A DNA stretch of 14,767 nt from UBA5868 sp964482025 (GTDB lineage: Bacteria; Pseudomonadota; Gammaproteobacteria; Pseudomonadales; Cellvibrionaceae), in contig CAYZVN010000072.1 in the NCBI GenBank assembly GCA_964482025.1, forward strand, positions 1-14,767, in the 5' to 3' direction. The notes under the pieces were generated by a model, which was not told the DNA's origin, did not search any database, and was given only the letters and a program-made list of their open reading frames with translations. Made by a program: the position numbers and the translations under genes. This document shows positions 1 through 8,777 of the stretch, one piece after another (the stretch's first letter is position 1; each line of letters begins with the position of its first letter).

Positions 1-2752
1 CATTGTAATACTGGCCGCCGATATCCAGCCACTCTGCGATCAGTTTTAATTCTGCAGGTGAGAGGAAGCCGACATGTTGAACAGTGTCATTAGCACTGGC
101 TTGCTCAAAGCGCTGGAAAAATCGATTGCTGCTGCGGGCGCCGGAGATCGACATGGAAGCGGGCACCGTAACGTTCACCAAATCAATAATGGGAATGGGT
201 TCATCATTTTCATCGAGCACCAAATTGCCGTCTTCGTCCGTTTCGTATTCCCCGGTGGGGCGCTCGATGAGCAAATCGGTCAGTGAACCCTCCACCAGCT
301 CCAGAGCATTATCTTGAAACATCAGTTCAGCATAGGAGGTGAGAAAAGCGTTGCGGTCCGCTGAGGCTTCACCGGTCAGCTCCAGTTGACCGGCTGGGAG
401 CATCGCCATGCCATCTTGGTCGCGGCCACTATGGCAGGAGGTGCAGGTCTGATCGGCAACCACATTGCCCATCTCATCGCAGCTGCGCCGGTCCGCCTCC
501 CATAGCGGGTGGATATGCTGCTCATAGTGAAGGGTGATGCGACAGCGGCTTTTCCAGCTATCGGCAGTGGCACAGCTGGTGGGCGGCACCCAAGTCGGCG
601 GCGCGGGGTCGAGGGGCGGGCAATTGGGGTCGCGGGGGTTAGCGTTGATCAGGATTTCGATATCCACGTAGCGCAGACTGAGGTCGGCACCCGGTGTGAG
701 ACGAGCGGGATTGGTCCATTCATCGGTGAACACGATATCCATGGCAGGGGTACGCGGACCGTAGATGCGCGCATAGTACTCGGCCATGGATTCACCAAAC
801 TCGGGATTCGCTTGAGGGGTGCCAAACTCGTCGCGCAATAAGGTGTTAGCGAAGGGCGCGCCGCCCATCGCTCCGGGGTTCGCGCTGTCCGCCTCGGCAT
901 CACGCCGACCGTGGGGTAACTCGCTTTGGGGGGTGTGGCAGCCGGTGCATTCGCGCTCTTCACCGGGGCGCAGGTGCAGCCAGTTTTGGTGGCGTCCGCC
1001 AATGCGCTTGCCGCGCACATCCACTATATCCAGCATAAATGGCATGTCCGCCGGCACTTTGAATTTTGCTGAGCCGTCGGGTTCGATGGGCACGTAGCCG
1101 AGAATATCGCGCATGCCCTGAGCGCGACTGACGCCGTAAGCGCTCGGGTCGAAGTCGCGATCATCGTCATCGGGGATAGGGACGTTTTTGACGATGCGCA
1201 GAAAGCGCCGCTGACGGCTATCGGGTGCGGTGCGCAGGGGATCTGCCTGAGCGGCGATGACCTGGCCGTCGGCGTCACTGCCGACGTCATAAATGCTGCG
1301 AATATGCAGCACCCCGACGGTTTCAGCCGGGTCGACTTCCTGCGGTCGCCATGTCGCTGGTACCGGGCGCGGCGCCAGTACCACGGCGTCGGTGTACAGC
1401 AAACCGTCTTGCGGCAGTTTTACTGGCAGCTGAGTGCCCTCGCGAGGGTCGTACATCCACAGGCCATAGGCCGGCGGTAGTTGCTCGGCGCCGGCGTTGA
1501 TCAGGGCTTCGGTGCAGGGCGCGAGCAGCGCGGTTTCCGGGTCTACCAGCCGGCATTGGCTCCAGCTCACCAGCAGGCGTTCGGTGCCGTCGTAAAGGGG
1601 GTAGGCGGAATTGAAGTAACCGCCGATGGACGGCAAGACACCTTCGGTATCCACCGGGAGATTGATCAGGCTGATTTGGCCGGGCCCGCTGGCGCCGGCA
1701 TTGGCGTAGGTGGGCTGATCGGCGGCAATATAGTTCATTGCGTCTATGCCCACCACATCGCCGCCCCAGCGGGCAGTCGTGCGCGGCACCAAGTTCACCA
1801 GCAGGCGCCCGTCTTCTAATTCCAAAGGGCGGGCAAACACCCCTTCGCTGTCGTTGGTGCCGGTGTTTTGGGTGTGATAGCCGTAGTAGAGCTGCACATC
1901 GCTGCCGTCTGGTTTGACTCGGTAGAGGCTGAGGCGGTCGTGATTGCCGATACCGTCGCGGCGCAGAAACACTATATCGCCGTCATCCAGCACGGCGGGT
2001 TGTAGGTCTTGGCTGGCGTTGAAGGTGATCTGCTGGCGGTTTCTGCCGTCGGCGTCCATCACGTGCAGCGCGTAGGATTCTTCCTGTCGCTTATCGTCCA
2101 GGCCGTGGTATTGGGGTTTGTTCTCGTCCAGCAGAATCGCGCGTCCGCGCTCCTGGCGGTTGGAGGAGAAAATGATGCGACCGTCTGGCAGGTACTGCGG
2201 TGCGACATCGTGGCCTTCCTCGGCATAGAGGTCGGGCTGGTAGGGGGTGCCATCACCATAGATGGTGTCGCTGATCACCTGGCGCAGAATGTCATTGTCC
2301 AGATCGTATTCCCAGATGTTCCAAGTAGGGTCCTCGTCGGCGTTGGGGATTTCCGGTGCCCGCATCGCAAACAACAACTTGCGGCCATCTGGCGAGGGTG
2401 CCAGATCTTTCACGTCATAGAGTGCGGGGGAGTCGTCGGGGTTGCGGGGGAACACATCGTCGGTAATCACGCGTTCAATCGCCGAGGCCGACGCGCGCTC
2501 TTTGATGACCAAACGCGCGCCGGGATGAAAAGCGGCGGGGTCGAGGATCTCCCGTTCTTCCAAATTGGCATTGTCACCCAGCGGCAGCGGGCGCTCGACA
2601 TAGGCAATGGGGTAATCCACCACCACCGGATCGCTCGCCTGAAAGCCCTGGGTTTTGCGATCGCTCACATCACAAGCCGTTATAAGAACCGCGATTAAGG
2701 CTGGCCCGATGATGTGCAAAAGAGGCGGGAGCGGGAAATCTACGCTTGTCAC
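1..2752 (-). CDS. HzsA-like PD40/TolB propeller lipoprotein with two CxxCH haem motifs (3' end outside the window)
   Basis: A leftward frame stays open from a GTG at 2752 to the window edge, about 917 residues with no stop. An in-frame TGA at 2764-2762 leaves GTG 2752 as the best start, with a weak GTGAG ahead of it; TTG 2719 is the only sensible alternative. The N-terminus is a lipoprotein signal with lipobox ITAC and Cys27. Residues of about 60-470 carry PD40/TolB-like repeats, for example APSPDGRKLLF near 116 and PDGRIIFSSNR near 195. Residues of about 552-606 match the conserved segment of hydrazine synthase alpha-like proteins: GYVPIEPDGSAKFKVPADMP, then a WLHLRPGEERECTGCH ending with CxxCH at 602-606. 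A second CxxCH (CTSCH) is at 770-774, after a cytochrome-like IHPLWEADRRSC stretch. The product should be a periplasmic or outer-membrane haem lipoprotein. True hydrazine synthesis is not implied, because this family is widespread outside anammox bacteria. The substrate is unknown. It diverges from the operon at 3401. Confidence 0.85.
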   Translation of the reverse strand, partial: MTSVDFPLPPLLHIIGPALIAVLITACDVSDRKTQGFQASDPVVVDYPIAYVERPLPLGDNANLEEREILDPAAFHPGARLVIKERASASAIERVITDDVFPRNPDDSPALYDVKDLAPSPDGRKLLFAMRAPEIPNADEDPTWNIWEYDLDNDILRQVISDTIYGDGTPYQPDLYAEEGHDVAPQYLPDGRIIFSSNRQERGRAILLDENKPQYHGLDDKRQEESYALHVMDADGRNRQQITFNASQDLQPAVLDDGDIVFLRRDGIGNHDRLSLYRVKPDGSDVQLYYGYHTQNTGTNDSEGVFARPLELEDGRLLVNLVPRTTARWGGDVVGIDAMNYIAADQPTYANAGASGPGQISLINLPVDTEGVLPSIGGYFNSAYPLYDGTERLLVSWSQCRLVDPETALLAPCTEALINAGAEQLPPAYGLWMYDPREGTQLPVKLPQDGLLYTDAVVLAPRPVPATWRPQEVDPAETVGVLHIRSIYDVGSDADGQVIAAQADPLRTAPDSRQRRFLRIVKNVPIPDDDDRDFDPSAYGVSRAQGMRDILGYVPIEPDGSAKFKVPADMPFMLDIVDVRGKRIGGRHQNWLHLRPGEERECTGCHTPQSELPHGRRDAEADSANPGAMGGAPFANTLLRDEFGTPQANPEFGESMAEYYARIYGPRTPAMDIVFTDEWTNPARLTPGADLSLRYVDIEILINANPRDPNCPPLDPAPPTWVPPTSCATADSWKSRCRITLHYEQHIHPLWEADRRSCDEMGNVVADQTCTSCHSGRDQDGMAMLPAGQLELTGEASADRNAFLTSYAELMFQDNALELVEGSLTDLLIERPTGEYETDEDGNLVLDENDEPIPIIDLVNVTVPASMSISGARSSNRFFQRFEQASANDTVQHVGFLSPAELKLIAEWLDIGGQYYN

Positions 2753-3400
2753 AAATAAGTCTCACTGCATAGCTGTTGTTGCCCAAAAGCGTTGATTAGT
2801 GACTTGTAGCGACCAAACTTCGCCGCAATCACCTGCAATCGGCGCCATCGACCGGTTCATCCAGGCGCGCTTGAACTCAATATTCGGCGGTTAATTTTTG
2901 CGCGTCCTTATTTCGTTCCGCTATTAGACTGGCGATTCGGTCTTAGTAAGGAGCCGCTGTGCTTAAGTTATAGAGGGTGCCGCCGCACGACGCGCGAATC
3001 ATCAGGTGATTTTTGCGATAGTGGTCACACAAAACTGCATTCTGCACCCCTCAAAAGTAGACCCTGGCAGCTAATCTTTCCTTGAATGCTGTCGGTTGTT
3101 TGCTCTTCACTGCACTTTTTTTGTTCTTTGCAGAAAACGCACCAGCCGAAATAGGTACCTAGGTCATCCGCTTCGATCATTAGCACTGGCGCAAAACTTT
3201 TCGGGAAAGTGGCACGCAGAACGGTATTCAACCGAAGCTGGAACAAAACCTGCTCCCTAACGCATTACGCTGTAGCGTTGGGCAGTGGGCGCTCACGGAG
3301 GAAAGAGCGCGACCTGGACTGATGCTGTATCGGCGACGCTTCCTCCGCGCGTTATTTTCGCGGCTTGTCGCCCTCTCCATGTCGAGGATGAGACCTGAAC
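2753..3400. other. Divergent intergenic region between the HzsA-like gene and the haem/DUF1501 operon
   Basis: This stretch of 648 bases must hold the promoters of both divergent units. I found no convincing -35/-10 pair for either side. Visible structure includes an 8-base T run near 3114-3121, a short palindrome ACGCT-GT-AGCGT near 3266-3277, and a 6-base inverted repeat GCGCTC/GAGCGC (3289-3294 and 3305-3310) in the likely leader of the rightward operon. A well-formed AAGGAG near 2948 precedes only a five-codon frame. Small open frames here lack good ribosome binding sites or family resemblance, so none is called. Confidence 0.5.
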
Positions 3401-4648
3401 ATGAATTTACAACTGTCATTGCCCGCGCCACGCAGGGCGCGCTTGGGCTTTGTCCACGCGCTTGCGATCAGCTTGCTGCTGGCGCCCAATACCTGGGCCG
3501 GCCCGCTAGAGCAGGCCAAACGCATTCACGATCGCCTGACCGGTATTCCGCCGACAGAGGCAACTCTCTTGGTGATGAAAGACAGTATCGAAGCCACCGG
3601 CAACGGCATAGCGGCGGCGGAGATGGCGATGGATAACGACGCCTTTTACCGGGTCACGCTAAAAAACTGGGCGGCGCCCTGGACCAACCGCGATCAAACC
3701 CAGTTCGTGTCGCTCAACGATTACATTGCCACGGTGATGGGGTTGGTGCGCGATGAGCGGGATTTCCGCGAGGTGTTGTTCGACGATGTGATCTACACCG
3801 CCAGCGGCGTATCGCCGGCCTACAGCACCTCCAGCAATGCCCATTACGAAGCGCTGGAAAACGGCAGCGCCGGTGGTGAGCCCTACCGCTATCAAGACCG
3901 TTTGCAGCGCCAGTTGCAGTCCAGTGTCACCGGCTTGCCGGCGGACGCCACCGCCGGGGTGATCACCACCCGGGCGGCGGCAAAAGCCTTTTTTATCGCC
4001 GGTACCAACCGCGCCCAACTGCGCTTTACCCTGATGAATCACCTCTGCCGAGACCTGGAACAGCTGCAGGACATCACCCTGATTCCCGACCGTATCCGCC
4101 AGGATGTGTCCCGCTCACCCGGCGGTGACGCGCGGGCGTTTCTCAATGGCTGCATCGGCTGTCACAACGGTATGGATCCGCTGGCGCAAGCGTTTGCCTA
4201 CTACGACTTCGAATACAACTCCGCGACCGATCTCACCGGCGAAGCGGGTCGCATCGTCTACAACAGTGAAGGCCAGCTCGATGCCGATACAGGGACGCGA
4301 GTAAACAAGAAGTACCACATCAATAGCACCACCTTTCCCTATGGTTACGTTACCCCGGATGACCGCTGGGACAACTATTGGCGCACCGGCATGAACGCGC
4401 AATTGGGCTGGGATTCCAATCTGCCCGGCGGTGGGCATGGCGCCAAGAGCATGGGGCAAGAGCTGGCCTATAGTCAGGCGTTTGCCGAGTGTCAGGTGGA
4501 CAAAGTGTTTCGCGCAGTGTGTCTGCGCCAGCCGGAGGATGCCACCGACCGCGCAGCAGTCGCCTCTATGACGGCGCAATTTGCCACCGACAATTACCGG
4601 CTGAAAACCGTTTTCGCCGCCGCTGCCGACTACTGCAAGGGAGAATAA
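3401..4648 (+). CDS. Secreted planctomycete-type cytochrome-like protein with one CxxCH motif
   Basis: The product has 415 residues. The start is ATG 3401, with GAGGATGAG upstream. The N-terminus is a Sec signal: basic PRRAR, a hydrophobic FVHALAISLLLAP, and likely cleavage after NTWA. The mature N-terminus (RIHDRLTGIPPTEATLLVM) recalls the opening of DUF1549-type planctomycete cytochrome-associated domains. A single CxxCH (CIGCH) is at 251-255, followed by NGMDPLAQAFAYYDF, a common arrangement around the haem in DUF1588/DUF1592-like proteins. The C-terminal part (ELAYSQAFAECQVDKVFRAV) resembles DUF1585-like tails. The family placement is by eye and the exact Pfam name is uncertain. It is the first gene of an operon, with only two bases before the next start, so it probably works with the LamG lipoprotein in the periplasm. 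Enzymatic activity is unknown. Confidence 0.8.
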   Translation: MNLQLSLPAPRRARLGFVHALAISLLLAPNTWAGPLEQAKRIHDRLTGIPPTEATLLVMKDSIEATGNGIAAAEMAMDNDAFYRVTLKNWAAPWTNRDQTQFVSLNDYIATVMGLVRDERDFREVLFDDVIYTASGVSPAYSTSSNAHYEALENGSAGGEPYRYQDRLQRQLQSSVTGLPADATAGVITTRAAAKAFFIAGTNRAQLRFTLMNHLCRDLEQLQDITLIPDRIRQDVSRSPGGDARAFLNGCIGCHNGMDPLAQAFAYYDFEYNSATDLTGEAGRIVYNSEGQLDADTGTRVNKKYHINSTTFPYGYVTPDDRWDNYWRTGMNAQLGWDSNLPGGGHGAKSMGQELAYSQAFAECQVDKVFRAVCLRQPEDATDRAAVASMTAQFATDNYRLKTVFAAAADYCKGE

Positions 4649-4650
4649 GT

Positions 4651-7185
4651 ATGAGTGGTCAGAGCTATTTTTCACCCTTGGGTAAAACCATCATCGGCGG
4701 TGGTGTGGTACTGGCGCTGTTGTTGGCCCTGGGCTGCTCCAGCGGCAGCGGTAAAACCGGCAAAGACAACCCGCCACCCATTCCAGACCCCAGTCCCACC
4801 CCCGGTTCGGTGGTATACAACGGCCCCGGTCCATCCACAGCGGATGTGCAGAACTTCAAAATCCAGGTGTGGGATAACCTGGCCGACAGCACCCGCTGCG
4901 GCGGGTGCCACGGCACCGATGGCCAAGTGCCGCAATTTGTCCGCAGCGACGATATTAACTTGGCCTATGCCATTGCCAACGGCGCGGTGAATTTGGAGGA
5001 TCCGGCGAGCTCGCAGTTGGTCACCAAAGTTCTGGCGGGGCACAACTGCTGGGTGCAGAGCGCGGACTTCTGCGCAGAGCGGCTCACCACTTGGATCACC
5101 ACCTGGGCAACCGAATCGGGCATTGAGCTTACCGAAGCTTCGCTGCGTGAGCCGGAGATCCATGAGGTCAGCGCCAGCCTGACATTTCCCGCCGATACGG
5201 CGGCCTTTGCTCAGCACGTCTACCCGCTGCTGACGCAGTACTGCGCCGATTGTCACCGGGCCGATGCTCCCCAGGCGCCGGTACAACCCTACTTTTCTAG
5301 CACCGATGTGGCGGCCGCCTATGCGGCGGCGCAGACCAAAATGCTACTTAATGCGCAAGGCGAGGGGCAGGTGCCCGACGCTTCGCGCTCGCGCTTGGTG
5401 GTCCGCCTCCGCGAAGAGGCCCACAACTGCTGGGACAACAACTGTCAAGCGGCCGGCAATGCCATGGAAGCGGCGCTGGAAGCGTTTGCGGCAACCCTGG
5501 AGATGCGCCCGCTGGATGCCTCTTTGCTGACCAGCAAAGCCATGCGCATCGACGACGGCACGGCTATGAGTCAAGGCGGCCGAGTGGAGAGCAACGCAAT
5601 AGCGCTCTATAACTTTAAAGAAGGCAGGGGCACCCAGGCCAACGATTCCTCCGATGGCTTTCCGCCCGAGTTGACGCTCAACCTGATCGGCGATGTGGAG
5701 TGGGTGAGCAACTGGGGGGTGCGCATCAACAATGGCCGGGTGCAGGGCGCCGTCCAGGCGAGCAGCAAGCTGCATCGCTATATCACCCAAACCGGTGAAT
5801 ACAGCATCGAGGCGTGGGTGGTGCCGGCCAACGTCACCCAAGAGGGGCCGGCGCGCATTGTCAGCTATTCCGGCAGCAACAGCCTGCGCAATTTCACCCT
5901 GGGCCAGACCGTCGACAGCTACGACTTTCTCAATCGCTCCAGCGCCACCAATGCCAATGGCACACCGGCATTATCGACACCGGACGGGGTGCTGCAGGCG
6001 ACCCTGCAGCATGTGGTTGCCAGTTACGACGTGATCGGCGGCCGCCGTCTTTACGTCAACGGCAACCTGGTGGAGGTCGCCGACCCGGTGACCGCAGGCA
6101 GTATCAATCAGTGGGATCAAACATTTGCGTTGGTACTCGGCAATGAAACCTCCGGCGAATACCTCTGGCGCGGCACCATCCGTTTGCTCGCCATTCACAA
6201 CCGCGCCCTGACGGACGATCAAGTACTCACCAACTACAGCGTCGGCGTGGGGCAGAAGATTCTATTGGCGTTCTCCATCGCCGACCTGATCGAGGGTATG
6301 GAAGACGCCTACATCGTGTTTCAGGTGGAGCAATACGACGATTACAGCTATCTGTTCACCGAACCTTATTTCTTCAGTTTTACCGAAACCCCTAGCCGTG
6401 ATATCCACATTCAGGGGCTGCGCATTGGCGTCAACGGCCGGGAGGCGGCCATCGGCCAGGTGTTTGCCAATCTGGACGTGACGATTGCTGCAGCCGGTTA
6501 CAACGCGGAGCAGGGCGTGCCCCTGCTAACGAGCAATCTGGGTGCGGTAATTCAGGCGGAAAAAGGCCCGGAGCAGGACCAATTCTTTCTCAGCTTTGAT
6601 CGTGTTGATAGCCACAGTCGCGTGCGTGAGCCGGAGCCCGTGCCGCCAGTGCCCGAGCTCGCCGACTTGGAGCCGCAACCGCGCGTCGGTGTGCGCACTT
6701 TTGCCGAGATCAACGCTTCCTTCTCATTGATGACGGGCATCCCGGTCACCGACCCCGCAGTCGTGAGCACTTACGAAACCGTAAAGCAACAAATGCCACC
6801 AGCCGAAAACATCAAAAGCTTTTTGGTGGCCCATCAAATGGGCATCACTCAGCTGGCGGTGAAGTACTGCAACGTCTTGGCGACGTCACCGGCGCGGATG
6901 CAGGCGTTTTTTCCCGGTTTCACCGACCGCCGCTTCGATAGCGTCGGTCGCGATGCACTGATCGATCCATTGCTCAAGGCGCTGCTGGCCCACCATATTC
7001 CGGCGCACAACGATCAGCTCGCCGATCAGCCCTACGAGATGGACAGCCGCGAACGGCTCAATGACCTGATCGACACTATGACCGCCTCCTGCAGCAATAA
7101 CGTGTGCAGTGCCGGCGTGACCAGCAACACCGTTACCGCCGTCTGCGCCGCCGCTTTGGGCAGTGCCATGATGCTGGTGCAATAG
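4651..7185 (+). CDS. Lipoprotein with two CxxCH motifs and a LamG/concanavalin-like domain
   Basis: The product has 844 residues. ATG 4651 is chosen over an in-frame upstream start at 4489 because it follows AAGGGAGA (4637-4644), sits two bases after the preceding stop, and begins a clean lipoprotein signal (lipobox ALGC, Cys29). A Pro-rich linker follows (about 39-53). Two cytochrome-like modules come next: CGGCH at 83-87 and CADCH at 198-202, the latter preceded by HVYPLLTQYC, typical of planctomycete-type cytochromes. Residues of about 312-531 form a LamG-like jelly-roll, with IALYNFKEG, YSIEAWVVP, LQHVVASYD, RRLYVNGNLV and IRLLAIHNRALTDDQV. The C-terminal domain (about 680-844) begins TFAEINASFSLMTGIPV; it contains MGITQLAVKYCNVL and several cysteines, and I cannot name it. 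LamG suggests carbohydrate or surface binding; this is inference. It is the middle gene of the operon. Confidence 0.85.
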   Translation: MSGQSYFSPLGKTIIGGGVVLALLLALGCSSGSGKTGKDNPPPIPDPSPTPGSVVYNGPGPSTADVQNFKIQVWDNLADSTRCGGCHGTDGQVPQFVRSDDINLAYAIANGAVNLEDPASSQLVTKVLAGHNCWVQSADFCAERLTTWITTWATESGIELTEASLREPEIHEVSASLTFPADTAAFAQHVYPLLTQYCADCHRADAPQAPVQPYFSSTDVAAAYAAAQTKMLLNAQGEGQVPDASRSRLVVRLREEAHNCWDNNCQAAGNAMEAALEAFAATLEMRPLDASLLTSKAMRIDDGTAMSQGGRVESNAIALYNFKEGRGTQANDSSDGFPPELTLNLIGDVEWVSNWGVRINNGRVQGAVQASSKLHRYITQTGEYSIEAWVVPANVTQEGPARIVSYSGSNSLRNFTLGQTVDSYDFLNRSSATNANGTPALSTPDGVLQATLQHVVASYDVIGGRRLYVNGNLVEVADPVTAGSINQWDQTFALVLGNETSGEYLWRGTIRLLAIHNRALTDDQVLTNYSVGVGQKILLAFSIADLIEGMEDAYIVFQVEQYDDYSYLFTEPYFFSFTETPSRDIHIQGLRIGVNGREAAIGQVFANLDVTIAAAGYNAEQGVPLLTSNLGAVIQAEKGPEQDQFFLSFDRVDSHSRVREPEPVPPVPELADLEPQPRVGVRTFAEINASFSLMTGIPVTDPAVVSTYETVKQQMPPAENIKSFLVAHQMGITQLAVKYCNVLATSPARMQAFFPGFTDRRFDSVGRDALIDPLLKALLAHHIPAHNDQLADQPYEMDSRERLNDLIDTMTASCSNNVCSAGVTSNTVTAVCAAALGSAMMLVQ

Positions 7186-7195
7186 GGGGATGACG

Positions 7196-7249
7196 ATGCA
7201 CAACCTGACTTTTTTGCCGTTAATGCGAGAGGTGATGCCCCATGGCTAA
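7196..7249 (+). CDS. Possible 17-codon leader peptide overlapping the DUF1501 start
   Basis: A frame of 17 codons (MHNLTFLPLMREVMPHG) starts at ATG 7196, five bases after a GGGGGA run, and ends at TAA 7247-7249. It therefore overlaps the first codons of the next gene at 7242. Another ATG at 7190 would add two residues but lies directly against the G run. Such an overlap could couple translation of the LamG and DUF1501 genes. It may be fortuitous, since the DUF1501 gene has its own AGAGGTG ribosome binding site. Confidence 0.25.
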   Translation: MHNLTFLPLMREVMPHG

Positions 7250-8777
7250 GCGCAGATCGTTTTTGGGTTTGGATGAGCCTTTGCGCCACGGCGACCATCG
7301 CCGTCCGGGCACCCGGCGGGAATTTATCGCACAGGGCTTTCAAGCCGGTATGGCGACCCTGTTGGGCACCTCGATTCTCGGCCTGCCGGGCACCGCCCGG
7401 GGGCTTTCAGTGCCGCAAAATGTGATCGATGCCTGCGGCATCAGCTTCGACGGTGCCGGCAAAATTCCCTTTATTTGTTTTGACTTGGCCGGCGGCGCGA
7501 GCATCGCCGGTTCCAACGTATTGGTGGGTGGGCGCGGTGGCCAGTTGGATTTTCTCGATACTGCCGGCTACGCCAAACAAGGGCTGCCCTCAAGCATGTT
7601 GCCCAACGACAATCAAGACACCACGCTGGGGCTCGCCTTCCACAACGACAGCGGGTTTCTGCGCGGCATTCTTGAGCGCACCAGCCCAGCCACCCAAGCG
7701 TTGATTAACGGAGCGGTGATTGCGGCGCGCTCGGAAAATGACACCGGCAACAACCCCCACAACCCCATGTACGGCATCCATATGGCGGGTGCGCGAGGTT
7801 CGCTATTGGCCTTGTGCGGTTCGCAGAGCAGCGAATCCGGCGGCAACTCTATCGCGCCCGCCATGCTCATCAACAACGAAGTGCGCCCCACCAAGGTGGA
7901 CCGACCTTCGGATGTTACCGGTCTGGTGGATGTGGGCGATCTGGTGGGCTTGCTCAGCCAGGACGAAGTGGTGGCGGTGATGGAATCCATGTACCACCTT
8001 TCCAAACACAAGATGGAGCGGGTGGCCACCACCGAGGCCATTCGCCAGGCGGTGCCCTGTAAATACTTGGAAAGCGCCGGCCTTGCGGAGCGCTACTCCA
8101 ACCCCGCTTCGCTGAACCCCTTATTGGACCCAGACATAGTCGGCCCAGGCGGCATTTTTTCGTCTGACGAAATCAACGATAACGAATTCCGCAAAACCGC
8201 CTCGGTAATGAAGCTGGTGATCGAGGGCTACGCCGGTGCCGGCACCATCACTATGGGCGGCTTCGACTACCACACCGGCGAGCGGGCAACAGGTGAGCTG
8301 CGCGACCTGCGCGCCGGCCGCTGCATGGGCGCCTGCCTGGAATACGCCGCACGCAAAGGCAAGCCGCTGATGATGTATGTGTTCAGCGACGGCTCGGTGT
8401 TCAGTAACGGCATGATCGACACTTCTGTTGAAGGGCGTGATAAGGGGGTGTGGACCGGCGACAGCCAGCAGACCGCCGCCTCGTTTTTCCTCGTCTATAA
8501 CCCCGGATTTAAACCGGTGTTGCTGGAGGACAATACCCCGCGCGCGGCGCGCCATCAGCAGATCGGCTATATGCGCCCCTCGGGGGACGTGGAAACCGCC
8601 TCCAGCCCGGCTGCCAACAACGTCAACCAGCTGGTGCAGACCGTCATTCTCAATTACATGGCGCTCCACGGTGAACAGGGCAACTTTGCCCAGCTGTTCA
8701 CCAGTCACGGCCTCAGTCATGGCTTGGGTAATGCGGCCGCTCTGGACGCGCTAACGGCCTTTCAGCCCATTGTGTAG
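7242..8777 (+). CDS. Tat-exported DUF1501-like protein
   Basis: The product has 511 residues. ATG 7242 follows AGAGGTG at good spacing. The N-terminus has a twin-arginine signal, TRREFI at 24-29, then a mildly hydrophobic stretch ending LPGTARG near 48-54. An earlier KRRSFLGL at 3-10 looks like a second Tat motif but has no hydrophobic region after it. The body resembles DUF1501, a family related to the alkaline phosphatase/sulfatase fold: FICFDLAGGASIAGSN near 74-90, and GGFDYH at 339-344, which corresponds to the usual GG-W/F-D-x-H motif. The later segment starts FSDGSVFSNG at 381 and lacks the usual GGTDHG-like metal-binding string, so catalysis is doubtful or altered. Export through Tat suggests folding or cofactor loading in the cytoplasm. 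It is the last gene of the three-gene operon, 56 bases after the LamG gene. Substrate and partner are unknown. Confidence 0.82.
   Translation: MAKRRSFLGLDEPLRHGDHRRPGTRREFIAQGFQAGMATLLGTSILGLPGTARGLSVPQNVIDACGISFDGAGKIPFICFDLAGGASIAGSNVLVGGRGGQLDFLDTAGYAKQGLPSSMLPNDNQDTTLGLAFHNDSGFLRGILERTSPATQALINGAVIAARSENDTGNNPHNPMYGIHMAGARGSLLALCGSQSSESGGNSIAPAMLINNEVRPTKVDRPSDVTGLVDVGDLVGLLSQDEVVAVMESMYHLSKHKMERVATTEAIRQAVPCKYLESAGLAERYSNPASLNPLLDPDIVGPGGIFSSDEINDNEFRKTASVMKLVIEGYAGAGTITMGGFDYHTGERATGELRDLRAGRCMGACLEYAARKGKPLMMYVFSDGSVFSNGMIDTSVEGRDKGVWTGDSQQTAASFFLVYNPGFKPVLLEDNTPRAARHQQIGYMRPSGDVETASSPAANNVNQLVQTVILNYMALHGEQGNFAQLFTSHGLSHGLGNAAALDALTAFQPIV

Noticed and set aside
2009..2698. Rightward 229-residue frame
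   Set aside because: It lies wholly antisense to the HzsA-like gene, whose reading frame matches known domains; high-GC shadow frame.
3025..3246. Leftward 73-residue Cys-containing frame in the divergent gap
   Set aside because: TTG start, poor ribosome binding site and no recognisable family.
3322..3636. Rightward 104-residue frame with an Arg-rich start
   Set aside because: It overlaps the secreted CxxCH protein in another frame and shows no family features.
4489..4650. Upstream N-terminal extension of the LamG lipoprotein
   Set aside because: It overlaps the preceding gene and would bury the lipoprotein signal; ATG 4651 has a strong ribosome binding site.
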